64,000 nt of DNA from Caryophanales bacterium UBA1737. GTDB lineage: Bacteria > Bacillota_I > Bacilli_A > ML615J-28 > CAG-313. The DNA is taken from positions 30,665 through 94,664 of the forward strand of contig DCIB01000002.1 in NCBI GenBank assembly GCA_002315915.1, given 5' to 3'. The notes beneath the pieces were generated by a model, which worked only from the letters and a program-made list of their open reading frames with translations, searched no databases and was not told where the DNA came from. Both the position numbers and the translations under genes were made by a program. Below, in pieces: positions 25,329-34,261 of this stretch. The number at the start of each line of letters is the position of its first letter. Position 1 is the first letter of the stretch.

Positions 25329-26615
25329 ATGTTAGATATTAAATTTATAAGAGACAATAAGGATATAGTAATACAAAATATTAAAAATAAATTTCAAGAT
25401 CATAAATTACATCTTGTAGATGAAGTATTAGATTTAGATGAAAAGATAAGAGCATTAAAACAAACTGGTGATGCACTACGTCAAGAAAGAAATGAATCTA
25501 GTCAAAAGATTGGCGCATTAATGCGTGATAAAAACATCGATGAGGCAAATCTTTTAAAAGTAAATGTATCAGCTATTAATACAAAACTTGTAGATATAGA
25601 AGCAGAAGAACAAAAATTATCTGAAGAATTACGTTCTAAGATGCTTATAATTCCTAATATTATAGATAAAACTGTTCCTATTGGAAAAGATGATTCTGAA
25701 AATGTTGAAATTGAAAAATTTGGAGAACCAGTTGTTCCTGAATATGAAATACCTTATCATGCAGATATCTTAGATAAGATAATGGGTTTAGATAAAGAAT
25801 CTGCTGGTAGAACATCTGGTAATGGATTCTATTATTTAATGGGTGATGCAGCTAGACTTCATTCTGCAATGTTATCTTATGCAAGAGATTTTATGATATC
25901 TAAAGGATTTACATATTGCATTCCTCCGTTTATGATTCATTCTGATGTAGTAAATGGTGTTATGAGCTTTGAAGAAATGGGTGCTATGATGTATAAAATA
26001 GAAGGTGAAGACCTTTATTTAATAGGTACATCAGAACATTCTATGATTGGTAAATTCAAAGGACAAATCATTAAAGAAGATAAATTACCATTAACTCTTA
26101 CATCATATTCTCCTTGTTTTAGAAAAGAAGTAGGTTCTCACGGATTAGAAGAACGTGGATTATATAGAGTTCATCAATTTGAAAAACAAGAAATGGTTGT
26201 AATATGTAAACCAGAAGATTCATTTGAATGGTATAACAAAATGTGGAGTTATACAGTAGAATTCTTTAGAAATCTAGATGTACCTGTTAGAACACTTGAA
26301 TGTTGCTCAGGAGATTTAGCTGATTTAAAAGTTAAATCATGTGATGTAGAAGCATGGAGTCCTCGTCAAAAGAAATATTTTGAAGTAGGATCTTGTTCAA
26401 CACTTGGTGATGCACAAGCTAGAAGACTTGGTATTAAAGCAAAAGGTGAAAATGGAAATTATTTATGTCATACATTAAATAATACTGTTGTAGCTACACC
26501 TCGTGGATTAATAGCTGTTATTGAAAATAACTATCTTCCAGAAGGCTCTATAAAAATACCTGTAGCACTTAGACCTTATATGGCTGGACAAGAAATTATC
26601 AAGCCTGCAAAATAA
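25329..26615 (+). CDS. serS: Seryl-tRNA synthetase
   Basis: SerRS charges tRNA-Ser. The 428-aa enzyme has the N-terminal tRNA-binding coiled coil (about residues 28-105) and class II motifs: motif 2 in SPCFRKEVGSHGLEERGLYR VHQFEKQE and motif 3 around HTLNNTVVATPRGLIAVIENN. Bacterial SerRS usually reads LNGSGLAVGRTLVAILEN at motif 3. Here NNT-VATPR is closer to forms seen in archaeal/eukaryotic or divergent bacterial enzymes. The C-terminus (GSIKIPVALRPYMAGQEII) is typical. GGGG upstream of the ATG gives a strong ribosome site. Confidence 0.95.
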   Translation: MLDIKFIRDNKDIVIQNIKNKFQDHKLHLVDEVLDLDEKIRALKQTGDALRQERNESSQKIGALMRDKNIDEANLLKVNVSAINTKLVDIEAEEQKLSEELRSKMLIIPNIIDKTVPIGKDDSENVEIEKFGEPVVPEYEIPYHADILDKIMGLDKESAGRTSGNGFYYLMGDAARLHSAMLSYARDFMISKGFTYCIPPFMIHSDVVNGVMSFEEMGAMMYKIEGEDLYLIGTSEHSMIGKFKGQIIKEDKLPLTLTSYSPCFRKEVGSHGLEERGLYRVHQFEKQEMVVICKPEDSFEWYNKMWSYTVEFFRNLDVPVRTLECCSGDLADLKVKSCDVEAWSPRQKKYFEVGSCSTLGDAQARRLGIKAKGENGNYLCHTLNNTVVATPRGLIAVIENNYLPEGSIKIPVALRPYMAGQEIIKPAK

Positions 26616-26620
26616 AATAT

Positions 26621-26660
26621 AAGCATACACTCCTCCAAAAGGATAAGTGTATGCTCTTTT
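26621..26660 (+). terminator. Terminator after serS
   Basis: Stem AAGCATACACT with AGTGTATGCT, with an inner TCC/GGA pairing around AAAA, ending in CTTTTATTTT. Confidence 0.8.
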
Positions 26661-26663
26661 ATT

Positions 26664-26692
26664 TTGAAGAAATACCCTAAATATTGTATAAT
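26664..26692 (+). promoter_or_regulatory. Promoter of the pseudouridine synthase pair
   Basis: TTGAAG (26664-26669), 17-base spacer, TATAAT (26687-26692). Confidence 0.65.
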
Positions 26693-26718
26693 AACATATA
26701 TATATAATAGGTATAAAT

Positions 26719-27726
26719 ATGGCTGGAAAAGAAGAATTTAAATACCGAAAAGAAGAATATAAAAGACATTTAGAATCTAAATCTAAAAAGAAAGATTCTT
26801 ATATAAATAAAAATATTAAAGTATATAATGTATCAAAAGAATCTATCTTATTTGATTTTTTATTAAATATATTAAAAGATCAATCTAAAAATAATATCAA
26901 GATGCTGCTTACAAAACATTTTGTTGCGGTAAATGGATTATGTGTAACCCAATATAATTATGAATTATATAAAGGCGATAGTGTTCAAATATCAAAAGTT
27001 GCTTTTACTAAAATGAATGATACTCCTATTAAAAAAGAAAACAATAAAGTCAAAGAATCTATTTTTAATACTATTGATATTATATATGAAGATGATGAAT
27101 TCTTAGTTATTAATAAACCAAGTGGATTATTAAGTGTAGAATCCGATAATGAAAAATGCAATACTGCGTATAAGATGGCTTTACAATATACTCAACAAGA
27201 ATATAGTAAAAATATAAGATGTTTTCAAACTCATAGAATAGATAAAGAAACTTCTGGAGTACTTTTATTTTGTAAAGATTATGAACTTAATAATACATTG
27301 AAACATGTCTGGAATAAAGTAGTAACCATTAGAAAGTATGTTGCTATAACAGATGGACACTTACCAAAAAAAGAAGATACTATAACTAATTATTTATTAA
27401 AAAATGAAAATAATTTAATGTATTCATCAAAAGATTATGTTCATGGCGAAAAAGCAATAACTCATTATGTCGTAAAAAAGACTAATTCTAGATATTCTTT
27501 GGTAGATGTATATATAGATTCTGGCAAGAAAAATCAAATAAGAGTTACGTTAAATGATCTTAATTGTCCTATTATTGGTGATGATAAATATGGTATGCCA
27601 TCTAATCCAATTAATAGATTAGGACTACATGCGGAAGTATTAGAATTAAATCATCCTATAACTAATAAACATTATAAATTTGTTGCACCAATACCATCAT
27701 CATTTAGAAAGATATTCAGTAAATAA
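26719..27726 (+). CDS. RluA-family pseudouridine synthase
   Basis: This 335-aa protein should convert uridine to pseudouridine in rRNA. It has a basic N-terminal extension (residues 1-32), an S4 RNA-binding domain (about 33-95), and a RluA catalytic domain. The conserved HRIDKETSGVLLF (catalytic Asp about residue 176), YEDDEFLVINKPSGLLS and KKNQIRVTLNDLNCPIIGDDKYG are all present. The specific target uridine cannot be told. Its stop overlaps the start of a second pseudouridine synthase gene (TAATG), giving a two-gene rRNA modification unit. Confidence 0.9.
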   Translation: MAGKEEFKYRKEEYKRHLESKSKKKDSYINKNIKVYNVSKESILFDFLLNILKDQSKNNIKMLLTKHFVAVNGLCVTQYNYELYKGDSVQISKVAFTKMNDTPIKKENNKVKESIFNTIDIIYEDDEFLVINKPSGLLSVESDNEKCNTAYKMALQYTQQEYSKNIRCFQTHRIDKETSGVLLFCKDYELNNTLKHVWNKVVTIRKYVAITDGHLPKKEDTITNYLLKNENNLMYSSKDYVHGEKAITHYVVKKTNSRYSLVDVYIDSGKKNQIRVTLNDLNCPIIGDDKYGMPSNPINRLGLHAEVLELNHPITNKHYKFVAPIPSSFRKIFSK

Positions 27727-28394
27727 TGCGATTATATTCATATATTAAGAATAATGCACAGCTTACTAAAAAGGAAGTTTTTGATTATCAATCTAATGGT
27801 AGAATCAAGGTAAATGGTATAATTACTAATTTGTCTCATATCATTAAAGCAAACGAAATAGTTACACTAGATGATATAGAATTAAAAGAATTAGAGTATA
27901 ATTATTATATATACAATAAACCTATTGGATATATTTGTACTAATGATTTAAATAATCCTAAATCATTATTTAATCATTTAATATTTAATAAAAAAATACA
28001 TACAGTAGGAAGACTCGATAAAGATACACATGGATTAATAATCCTTACTAATGATGGTAAATTTACTAATTATATTTTAAATAAAAATAATTTAATAGAA
28101 AAAGAATATATTGTTGTTTTAAAATATGATGTAAACGATGAATTTATTAAGAAAATATCTTCAATTACCACTATCAATAATAAAAATATTGATAAACCAA
28201 TTGTAAAAATAATTAATCATAACACAATAAGTATTATTATTCATGAAGGAATATATCATGAAGTAAGAGAATTAGTTAAATTATCTAATAATAAAGTGAT
28301 AGACTTACAAAGAGTAAGAATAGGTAATATAAAACTAAATGATTTAGAAATAGATAAATTTATAGAAATAAAAAATATAAAAGAATTAATTTAA
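27726..28394 (+). CDS. RsuA/RluB/E/F-type pseudouridine synthase
   Basis: This 222-aa protein has an N-terminal S4 domain (TKKEVFDYQSNGRIKVNG, about residues 13-31 onward) and an RsuA-type catalytic domain with VGRLDKDTHGLIILTNDG (catalytic Asp about residue 99) and EGIYHEVRELVKLSNNKVIDLQRVRIG. The family modifies one site in 16S or 23S rRNA. The start overlaps the upstream pseudouridine synthase stop. It is shorter than RluB and fits RsuA-like enzymes. A very A/T-rich composition with many Lys/Asn/Ile is seen in both genes of the unit. Confidence 0.9.
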   Translation: MRLYSYIKNNAQLTKKEVFDYQSNGRIKVNGIITNLSHIIKANEIVTLDDIELKELEYNYYIYNKPIGYICTNDLNNPKSLFNHLIFNKKIHTVGRLDKDTHGLIILTNDGKFTNYILNKNNLIEKEYIVVLKYDVNDEFIKKISSITTINNKNIDKPIVKIINHNTISIIIHEGIYHEVRELVKLSNNKVIDLQRVRIGNIKLNDLEIDKFIEIKNIKELI

Positions 28395-28413
28395 TAGAAA
28401 AGGAATTTAAATT

Positions 28414-29757
28414 ATGTCAAAAACATTAAAATGGATTTTAATCCCCGTATTATCACTATTAATTATTGCATGTTTAGTATTTATGGTAATACTACCAACT
28501 ACATTTAATATTGATGAAACATTAATCAAAGCTAATGATAATTATTCAGTAGAATTAGTTGAAGATGAAGAGTTTACAACTTTAAAAAAGACTACTAATG
28601 AAGAATTTAAAGTAATGGCTTTTACTGATATGCATCTAGATGGTAATAAAGAAGAAGGCGAAATCACTTTAGAAATGATGATAAGAAATATCGTTAAATA
28701 TAAACCTGATTTTGTTGTATTAAATGGTGACTGTATTACAGCTGCATTTACTGGTTATAGAGCTCATCAATTATGTAAGATTTTTGAAAAGTTAGGTGTT
28801 TATTGGACTTATACTTTAGGTAATCATGAACATGATAATGATTTTTGTATGACTAGAGACAAACTTATGGCTTTATTTGCGTCATATGAACATTGTGTAG
28901 CTAATGTAGAAACTAAAACTTTAAATGATGGAACAAGTGTATATGGTTATTCTAACGATGTTATCAATCTTCAAAATAAAGATGGTGATCTTGTTCAATC
29001 ATTAATCTTATTTGATGGTGGTCAAGATATTGCATCTAGCGATGCAGCTAAATATGAAGCAGAATATACAGCACTATCATTAAATCCTGGTTTTGCTGAA
29101 GCTGCTCAAAGAAAAACTGCTAAATCAGCTGCTAATGATAAAAATCCAAAAACATATACAGCATTAGATATAGCAAAAAGTGTTTACGAATATGAATATA
29201 TTAAAGCAACTCAAGTTACTTGGTATAAAGAAACTATTGCAAAACTAAAAGCTATTAATGCTAATGTTAAATCAACAATATTTAGCCATATACCATTTAA
29301 AGAAATGTTAGATGCATATGTAACAATAACTGGTAATGAATATATATATTATTCTTCTGACAATACTATTGAAACTCCTACTTATAACACAACTGGAGAA
29401 TGTATTTTAGAAGGTAATAGAAGAGAGAATGTTTGTTGTTCAATTGTAACAGATGAAAATAATGAATTATGGAGTGCTATTAAAACTCTTGGTTCTACAC
29501 AAGCAGTTTTCTGTGGTCATGATCATGTAAATGATTTTTCATTATTACACAATGGAATTATCATGGGTTATGTTCAACCATCAGGATATTCAAGTTATAA
29601 CGTATTATCTAATAAACAAGGAACTGAATTAATTCAAGGATGTTCTATCTATGCATATGCAAATGATGGAACAATTACTTGTAATGATTATTTAAATAAT
29701 ACTCTAGAAGGCTATTCAGATTTAAAAGCTTATATTCATTCTACTGTAAGACATTAA
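28414..29757 (+). CDS. Membrane-anchored metallophosphoesterase
   Basis: This 447-aa protein begins with one membrane helix (about residues 6-30), so the enzyme domain is probably outside the membrane. Calcineurin-type metal-binding motifs follow in order: FTDMHLDG (D-x-H, about 69-76), LNGDCI (GD), YTLGNHEHD (GNHE), and FCGHDHVNDF (GHxH, about 366-375). The family hydrolyses phosphomono- or diesters with two metal ions; the substrate here is unknown. It lies 19 bases before uxaC and 19 after the pseudouridine synthase, with AAAGGAAT as ribosome site, so it may share transcripts with either. Confidence 0.88.
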   Translation: MSKTLKWILIPVLSLLIIACLVFMVILPTTFNIDETLIKANDNYSVELVEDEEFTTLKKTTNEEFKVMAFTDMHLDGNKEEGEITLEMMIRNIVKYKPDFVVLNGDCITAAFTGYRAHQLCKIFEKLGVYWTYTLGNHEHDNDFCMTRDKLMALFASYEHCVANVETKTLNDGTSVYGYSNDVINLQNKDGDLVQSLILFDGGQDIASSDAAKYEAEYTALSLNPGFAEAAQRKTAKSAANDKNPKTYTALDIAKSVYEYEYIKATQVTWYKETIAKLKAINANVKSTIFSHIPFKEMLDAYVTITGNEYIYYSSDNTIETPTYNTTGECILEGNRRENVCCSIVTDENNELWSAIKTLGSTQAVFCGHDHVNDFSLLHNGIIMGYVQPSGYSSYNVLSNKQGTELIQGCSIYAYANDGTITCNDYLNNTLEGYSDLKAYIHSTVRH

Positions 29758-29775
29758 TAATAGGAGTATAAAGTT

Positions 29776-31188
29776 ATGAAAAACTTTATGGATGACGATT
29801 TTCTGCTTGAAACAGAGACCGCTAAATCACTTTATCATAAATACGCATCAAAGATGCCTATTTATGATTACCATTGTCACTTATCAATAAAAGAAATCTA
29901 TGAAAATCGTCATTTTGACTCTATCACTGATTTATGGCTTGTTGATGGACATGCGGGAGATCATTACAAATGGCGTGCAATGCGAAATAATGGAGTAGAT
30001 GAATTCTATATTACTGGTAATGCTGATAAATTTGATAAATTTAAAATGTGGGCAGATACTATACCTTATTTAGTAGGTAATCCTTTATTTGCGTGGACTC
30101 ATTTAGAATTAAAAAAATATTTTGGTATAAATAAAGTATTAAATTTAAATAATGCAGAAGAAATATATAATAAAATGAATGATTTTTTAAAAGATCATGG
30201 AGCAAGAGATATCATTAATATGAGTGGTGTTGATACTATTTGTACAACAGATGATCCTATTGATGATTTACATTATCATATAAATCTTGCTAAAGATGAT
30301 TCTTTTAAAGTAAAAGTATATCCTGCATTTAGACCTGATAAATTAATAAATATTGATTGGAATACATTTAATCCATATATTAAATCATTAAGTGATGTAG
30401 TTGGATATGATATTAATTCCTTAGATAATTTATTAAAAGCTATTGATGAAAGAATTGAATTCTTTAATAGTGTAGGTTGCAAGATATCTGATCATGCTTT
30501 AGATGTTGTTATGTATGAAGATGCTACATTTGATGAAGTTGATAAAATATTTGAAAAAGCTTTAAATAATGAAGAATTATCTAATATAGATATAGCTAAA
30601 TATAGAGGATTTATTGTATTTTATTTAGGTAAGAAATATCATGAATATAATTGGGTTCAACAATATCATATAAAAGCACAAAGAAATAATAATTCTAAAT
30701 CAATGAATAATCTTGGGCCTGATACAGGATTTGATTGTATAAGTGATACTCCTATAATTAAAAATCTAGCAAGAATTTTAGATAATTTAGATTCATGTGA
30801 TAGTTTACCTAAAACTATTCTATATTCATTAAATCCATCTGATTTTGAAGCACTTGCTACTTTAGGATTTTGTTATACAGAAAAAGGAATACCTGGTAAA
30901 GTTCAATTAGGATCTGCTTGGTGGTTCTTAGATCAAAAAGATGGTATGGAACATCAATTAACCTCTTTATCAAATCTTGGACTTTTATCTAGATTTGTTG
31001 GTATGTTAACTGATTCAAGAAGTTTCTTAAGTTATACAAGACATGAATATTTTAGAAGAATTCTTTGTAATAAGATAGGTCATTTTGTTGAAAATGGAGA
31101 ATATCCAAATGATTTAGATTTCTTAGGTAAAGTTGTAGAAGATATTTGTTATAATAATGCTAAAAAATATTTTGATAGTAGTAGGTAA
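29776..31188 (+). CDS. uxaC: Glucuronate/galacturonate isomerase UxaC
   Basis: UxaC isomerises D-glucuronate to D-fructuronate (and galacturonate to tagaturonate), the first step of hexuronate breakdown. The 470-aa amidohydrolase-fold enzyme has MPIYDYHCHLSIKEIYEN with the H-x-H metal site (about residues 33-35), TDLWLVDGHAGDHYKWRAMR, and a late MLTDSRSFLSYTRHEYFRRILC. Length matches the family. It forms an operon with eda (6 bases downstream) and kdgK. The intermediate steps (UxaB/UxuB reductase, UxaA/UxuA dehydratase) are not in the window. Confidence 0.95.
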   Translation: MKNFMDDDFLLETETAKSLYHKYASKMPIYDYHCHLSIKEIYENRHFDSITDLWLVDGHAGDHYKWRAMRNNGVDEFYITGNADKFDKFKMWADTIPYLVGNPLFAWTHLELKKYFGINKVLNLNNAEEIYNKMNDFLKDHGARDIINMSGVDTICTTDDPIDDLHYHINLAKDDSFKVKVYPAFRPDKLINIDWNTFNPYIKSLSDVVGYDINSLDNLLKAIDERIEFFNSVGCKISDHALDVVMYEDATFDEVDKIFEKALNNEELSNIDIAKYRGFIVFYLGKKYHEYNWVQQYHIKAQRNNNSKSMNNLGPDTGFDCISDTPIIKNLARILDNLDSCDSLPKTILYSLNPSDFEALATLGFCYTEKGIPGKVQLGSAWWFLDQKDGMEHQLTSLSNLGLLSRFVGMLTDSRSFLSYTRHEYFRRILCNKIGHFVENGEYPNDLDFLGKVVEDICYNNAKKYFDSSR

Positions 31189-31193
31189 TTAAT

Positions 31194-31811
31194 ATGAATG
31201 TATTAGAAGAAATAGGTAAAATTAAAGTTGTACCAGTAGTAACACTTAAAAAGATTGAAGAAACAATTCCAACAATTGATGCGTTAATAAAAGGCGATGT
31301 AAAAGTAGCTGAAGTATGTTTTAGAACTGAATGTGCACCAGAATGTATTCGTCTTGCATGTGAACATTATAAAAATGATTGTTTAATTGGTGCAGGTACT
31401 GTTATTAATGCTGAACAATGTAAGTTTGCTATTGAATGTGGAGCTAAGTTTATTGTATCTCCTGGATTAAGTTTAGATGTAGCACATGTTTGTATCGATA
31501 ATAATATTCCATATTTACCAGGAGTTGTAACTCCTACAGAAATTATGCAAGCAATATCTTTAGGAATAAATGTTGTAAAGTTTTTCCCAGCTGGTATATT
31601 TGGTGGATTAAAAGCTATTAAAGCACTTGGTGCAGCTTTTCCTCAAATAAAGTTTATGCCTACTGGTGGTGTTGATAATTCTAATTTAAAAGAATTTATT
31701 GAATGCGATAAAATATTTGCTTGTGGTGGATCTTTCTTATGTAAAGGAACACCTGATGAAATAACTCAATCTTGTAGTTTAGCAAGAAGTATTATTAAAG
31801 GAGAAAAGTAA
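31194..31811 (+). CDS. eda: KDPG/KHG aldolase
   Basis: Eda splits 2-keto-3-deoxy-6-phosphogluconate into pyruvate and glyceraldehyde-3-phosphate, the last step of hexuronate degradation. The 205-aa TIM-barrel protein has the Schiff-base lysine in INVVKFFPA, the catalytic Glu in the early CFRTECAPE segment, GAGTVINAEQC, and PTGGVDNSNL for phosphate binding. The stop overlaps the start of kdgK (TAATG). Family and pathway role are well supported by the neighbours. Confidence 0.95.
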   Translation: MNVLEEIGKIKVVPVVTLKKIEETIPTIDALIKGDVKVAEVCFRTECAPECIRLACEHYKNDCLIGAGTVINAEQCKFAIECGAKFIVSPGLSLDVAHVCIDNNIPYLPGVVTPTEIMQAISLGINVVKFFPAGIFGGLKAIKALGAAFPQIKFMPTGGVDNSNLKEFIECDKIFACGGSFLCKGTPDEITQSCSLARSIIKGEK

Positions 31812-32833
31812 TGTCTAAAGTAGTAACAATGGGAGAAATAATGTTACGTTTATCATCTCCTGGTAATACAAGATTTGTACAATGTGATAGTTTTGATGTA
31901 TGTTATGGTGGTGGTGAAGCAAATGTTGCAGTAAGTCTTGCTAATTACGGACATGATGCATATTTTGTATCTAAAGTACCTTCTCATGAAATAGGTCAAT
32001 GTGCTATTAATGCATTAAGAAAATTTGGAGTACATACTGATTATATTGCTCGTGGTGGTAAAAGACTTGGTATATATTATTTAGAAACTGGAGCTTCTAT
32101 GAGACCTTCTAAAGTAATATATGATAGAGCTGGATCGTCTATTGCAGAAGCAAGTATTAATGATTTTAATTTTGATGAAGTATTTGAAGGTGCTGACTGG
32201 TTCCATTTTTCAGGAATAACACCAGCTATATCTGATGCATCAGCAGAAGTATTAAAAGAAGCGTTAATTACTGCTAAAAAACATAATGTTACAGTATCAT
32301 GTGATTTAAATTTTAGAAAGAAATTATGGACTTCAGAAAAAGCTATATCTATAATGAAACCACTTATGAAATATGTAGATGTATGTATAGGCAATGAAGA
32401 AGATGCAGCATTATGTTTAGGATTTAAACCAGATGCCGATGTAGAAAAAGGAAATACTGATGCAAAAGGATATTTCAACATATTTAAACAAATGAAAGAA
32501 GAATTTGGTTTTAAATATGTTGTATCAACTCTTCGTGAATCATATTCAGCTACTCATAATGGGTGGAAAGCTCTAATATATGATGGTAATGAATTTTATG
32601 AATCACGTCATTATGATATTGATCCTATTATTGATAGGGTTGGTGGTGGAGATTCATTTGCTGGTGGATTAATCCATGGATTATTAAAATTTAAAGATCA
32701 AGCAAAAGCACTTGAATTTGCTGTTGCAGCAAGTGCATTAAAACATACTATACCAACTGATTTCAATATGGTATCAGAAGATGAAGTATTAGCTTTAGCT
32801 AATGGAAATGCATCTGGTAGAGTACAAAGATAA
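31811..32833 (+). CDS. kdgK: 2-keto-3-deoxygluconate kinase (PfkB family)
   Basis: KdgK phosphorylates 2-keto-3-deoxygluconate, providing the substrate for Eda. The 340-aa ribokinase/PfkB protein has MGEIMLRLSSPG at the start, CYGGGEANVAVSLANYG for sugar binding, and DRVGGGDSFAGGLIHGLL with the catalytic Asp near the C-terminus. Order uxaC-eda-kdgK with one-base overlap supports 2-keto-3-deoxygluconate over other sugars. The transcript ends at a strong terminator. Confidence 0.92.
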   Translation: MSKVVTMGEIMLRLSSPGNTRFVQCDSFDVCYGGGEANVAVSLANYGHDAYFVSKVPSHEIGQCAINALRKFGVHTDYIARGGKRLGIYYLETGASMRPSKVIYDRAGSSIAEASINDFNFDEVFEGADWFHFSGITPAISDASAEVLKEALITAKKHNVTVSCDLNFRKKLWTSEKAISIMKPLMKYVDVCIGNEEDAALCLGFKPDADVEKGNTDAKGYFNIFKQMKEEFGFKYVVSTLRESYSATHNGWKALIYDGNEFYESRHYDIDPIIDRVGGGDSFAGGLIHGLLKFKDQAKALEFAVAASALKHTIPTDFNMVSEDEVLALANGNASGRVQR

Positions 32834-32836
32834 TAA

Positions 32837-32875
32837 ATCAGCATATTACATACAATGTAATATGCTGATATTTAA
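32837..32875 (+). terminator. Terminator after kdgK
   Basis: ATCAGCATATTACA (32837-32850) pairs with TGTAATATGCTGAT (32856-32869); the tail is TTTAATTTTT. Confidence 0.85.
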
Positions 32876-32888
32876 TTTTTATAATATA

Positions 32889-32917
32889 TTGTTATGAAAT
32901 ATAATTATTGTTATAAT
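32889..32917 (+). promoter_or_regulatory. Promoter of the lipoprotein gene
   Basis: TTGTTA (32889-32894), 17-base spacer, TATAAT (32912-32917). Confidence 0.65.
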
Positions 32918-32945
32918 ATAACTGATTAGAAGAAAGGATTCTAAA

Positions 32946-34163
32946 ATGAAAAAAATAATTTTAAGTTTATTTTTTATATTTTTATTTACTTTTATTTTTA
33001 TTAGTTGTGGTGAAAAGGAGAAATTTGAAGCACCAACTTTATTAGAAGTATACCAAGATTCAAATGGTAATGTATTAGCTAAGTATTCCGGATATTCATC
33101 ATATAGTTCTCCAGAGTTTTCATTTGATGCTGAAAATTGGAATATGACTATGGTAAAAGAAAATAATACTTGTGAACTTTTAAGTTATAATTCTGTACTT
33201 AACAATGGAACATTTACATACAGAACTACAGATGGTAATTCAGTATCTTTTACACCATCTCGAGTTCAAATATATTTAAGACAATCTGCTACATCTGAAA
33301 AAGATGTTAGTGAACAATCAAATTCAATATATTATAATGTAAAAGTACCTTGTAATTCTATTACATTTAGTAGCTCAGATAATCTTGTTATTGGTACTTC
33401 ACATAAAGATAATGCAATGTATTATAATCCAAATACATTATATGGTGTTGCGTATTCAGTATCTAATAAAAAATATTATTTTTCAAAACATTCCGCAAAG
33501 AATGTTATAACTAATGGTGTTGGTGATTATACATATGATGATTGCGTAGAACACTATTGCGAAAATTTAGAATATCTTATTGTTGATTCTACATTTGAAA
33601 CAGCGCCAACAAATGAGTTTATTGAAAATTATGCTAAACTGCATGCCGGAGAATTCACTTCTACTTATGATGGAACAATTAATGTTACTGATGCTAATTT
33701 TTATAATTCAACTATATCATCGAATGCCAAATATTGTTCAGTTTTAGTAAGAATTAAAGAAACTTCTACTCATTTAGCATCAAGTTTTATGTGCGTTAAG
33801 TTCCAAAAATATGAGATTAACTATACTCCTATTTGCCAAATAAATGTACAAAATCTTTATATTTGGGGATCTAATAATTCAGATTATGATCTATCATTTT
33901 ATATTGCAGATCAATCTGTTTCTGTAGCAAAAACTGAATTATTAAATGCTTTCTATTTAACATATAATGATACTTATAATACAACTACTGGACCCCAAAC
34001 TTTAGATAATTTAACTGTAACATGTAATGAACTAGGTGAAAACTTAACTGTTAGTGATGTAGGTAATACTTATAGTATCGTTTTCAAACAAAACAACACA
34101 ACAATTACTACTAAAAAAATTAAAATATTCCAAGGAAATCCTACAAATCCGCAAATTAATTAA
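32946..34163 (+). CDS. Unknown surface lipoprotein
   Basis: This 405-aa protein starts with a lysine pair, a hydrophobic stretch and a lipobox-like FISC (Cys about residue 22), so it should be lipid-anchored outside the cell. The mature part is rich in Ser, Thr, Asn and Tyr with strand-like segments, typical of a carbohydrate-contacting or structural surface domain. No catalytic motif is recognised. It has AAAGGA before the start and forms its own unit between two hairpin terminators. Neighbouring hexuronate genes make glycan binding possible but unproven. Confidence 0.7.
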   Translation: MKKIILSLFFIFLFTFIFISCGEKEKFEAPTLLEVYQDSNGNVLAKYSGYSSYSSPEFSFDAENWNMTMVKENNTCELLSYNSVLNNGTFTYRTTDGNSVSFTPSRVQIYLRQSATSEKDVSEQSNSIYYNVKVPCNSITFSSSDNLVIGTSHKDNAMYYNPNTLYGVAYSVSNKKYYFSKHSAKNVITNGVGDYTYDDCVEHYCENLEYLIVDSTFETAPTNEFIENYAKLHAGEFTSTYDGTINVTDANFYNSTISSNAKYCSVLVRIKETSTHLASSFMCVKFQKYEINYTPICQINVQNLYIWGSNNSDYDLSFYIADQSVSVAKTELLNAFYLTYNDTYNTTTGPQTLDNLTVTCNELGENLTVSDVGNTYSIVFKQNNTTITTKKIKIFQGNPTNPQIN

Positions 34164-34170
34164 ATAATTA

Positions 34171-34202
34171 AAAAGCTATATTTTATAAATATAGCTTTTT
34201 TT
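34171..34202 (+). terminator. Terminator after lipoprotein gene
   Basis: AAAAGCTATATTT (34171-34183) pairs with AAATATAGCTTTT (34187-34199), followed by a T run. Confidence 0.85.
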
Positions 34203-34228
34203 AATACAAAGAAATAATATATATATTT

Positions 34229-34237
34229 TGGTATAAT
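34229..34237 (+). promoter_or_regulatory. Extended -10 promoter of the esterase-GNAT unit
   Basis: TGGTATAAT at 34229-34237, with AAGGGG before the ATG at 34262. Confidence 0.6.
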
Positions 34238-34261
34238 ATACATATATTAAGGGGAATTAAT

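Noticed and set aside
32077..32481. 134-residue open frame on the minus strand
   Set aside because: Antisense to kdgK, which is a clear PfkB kinase; no family signs in the reverse frame.
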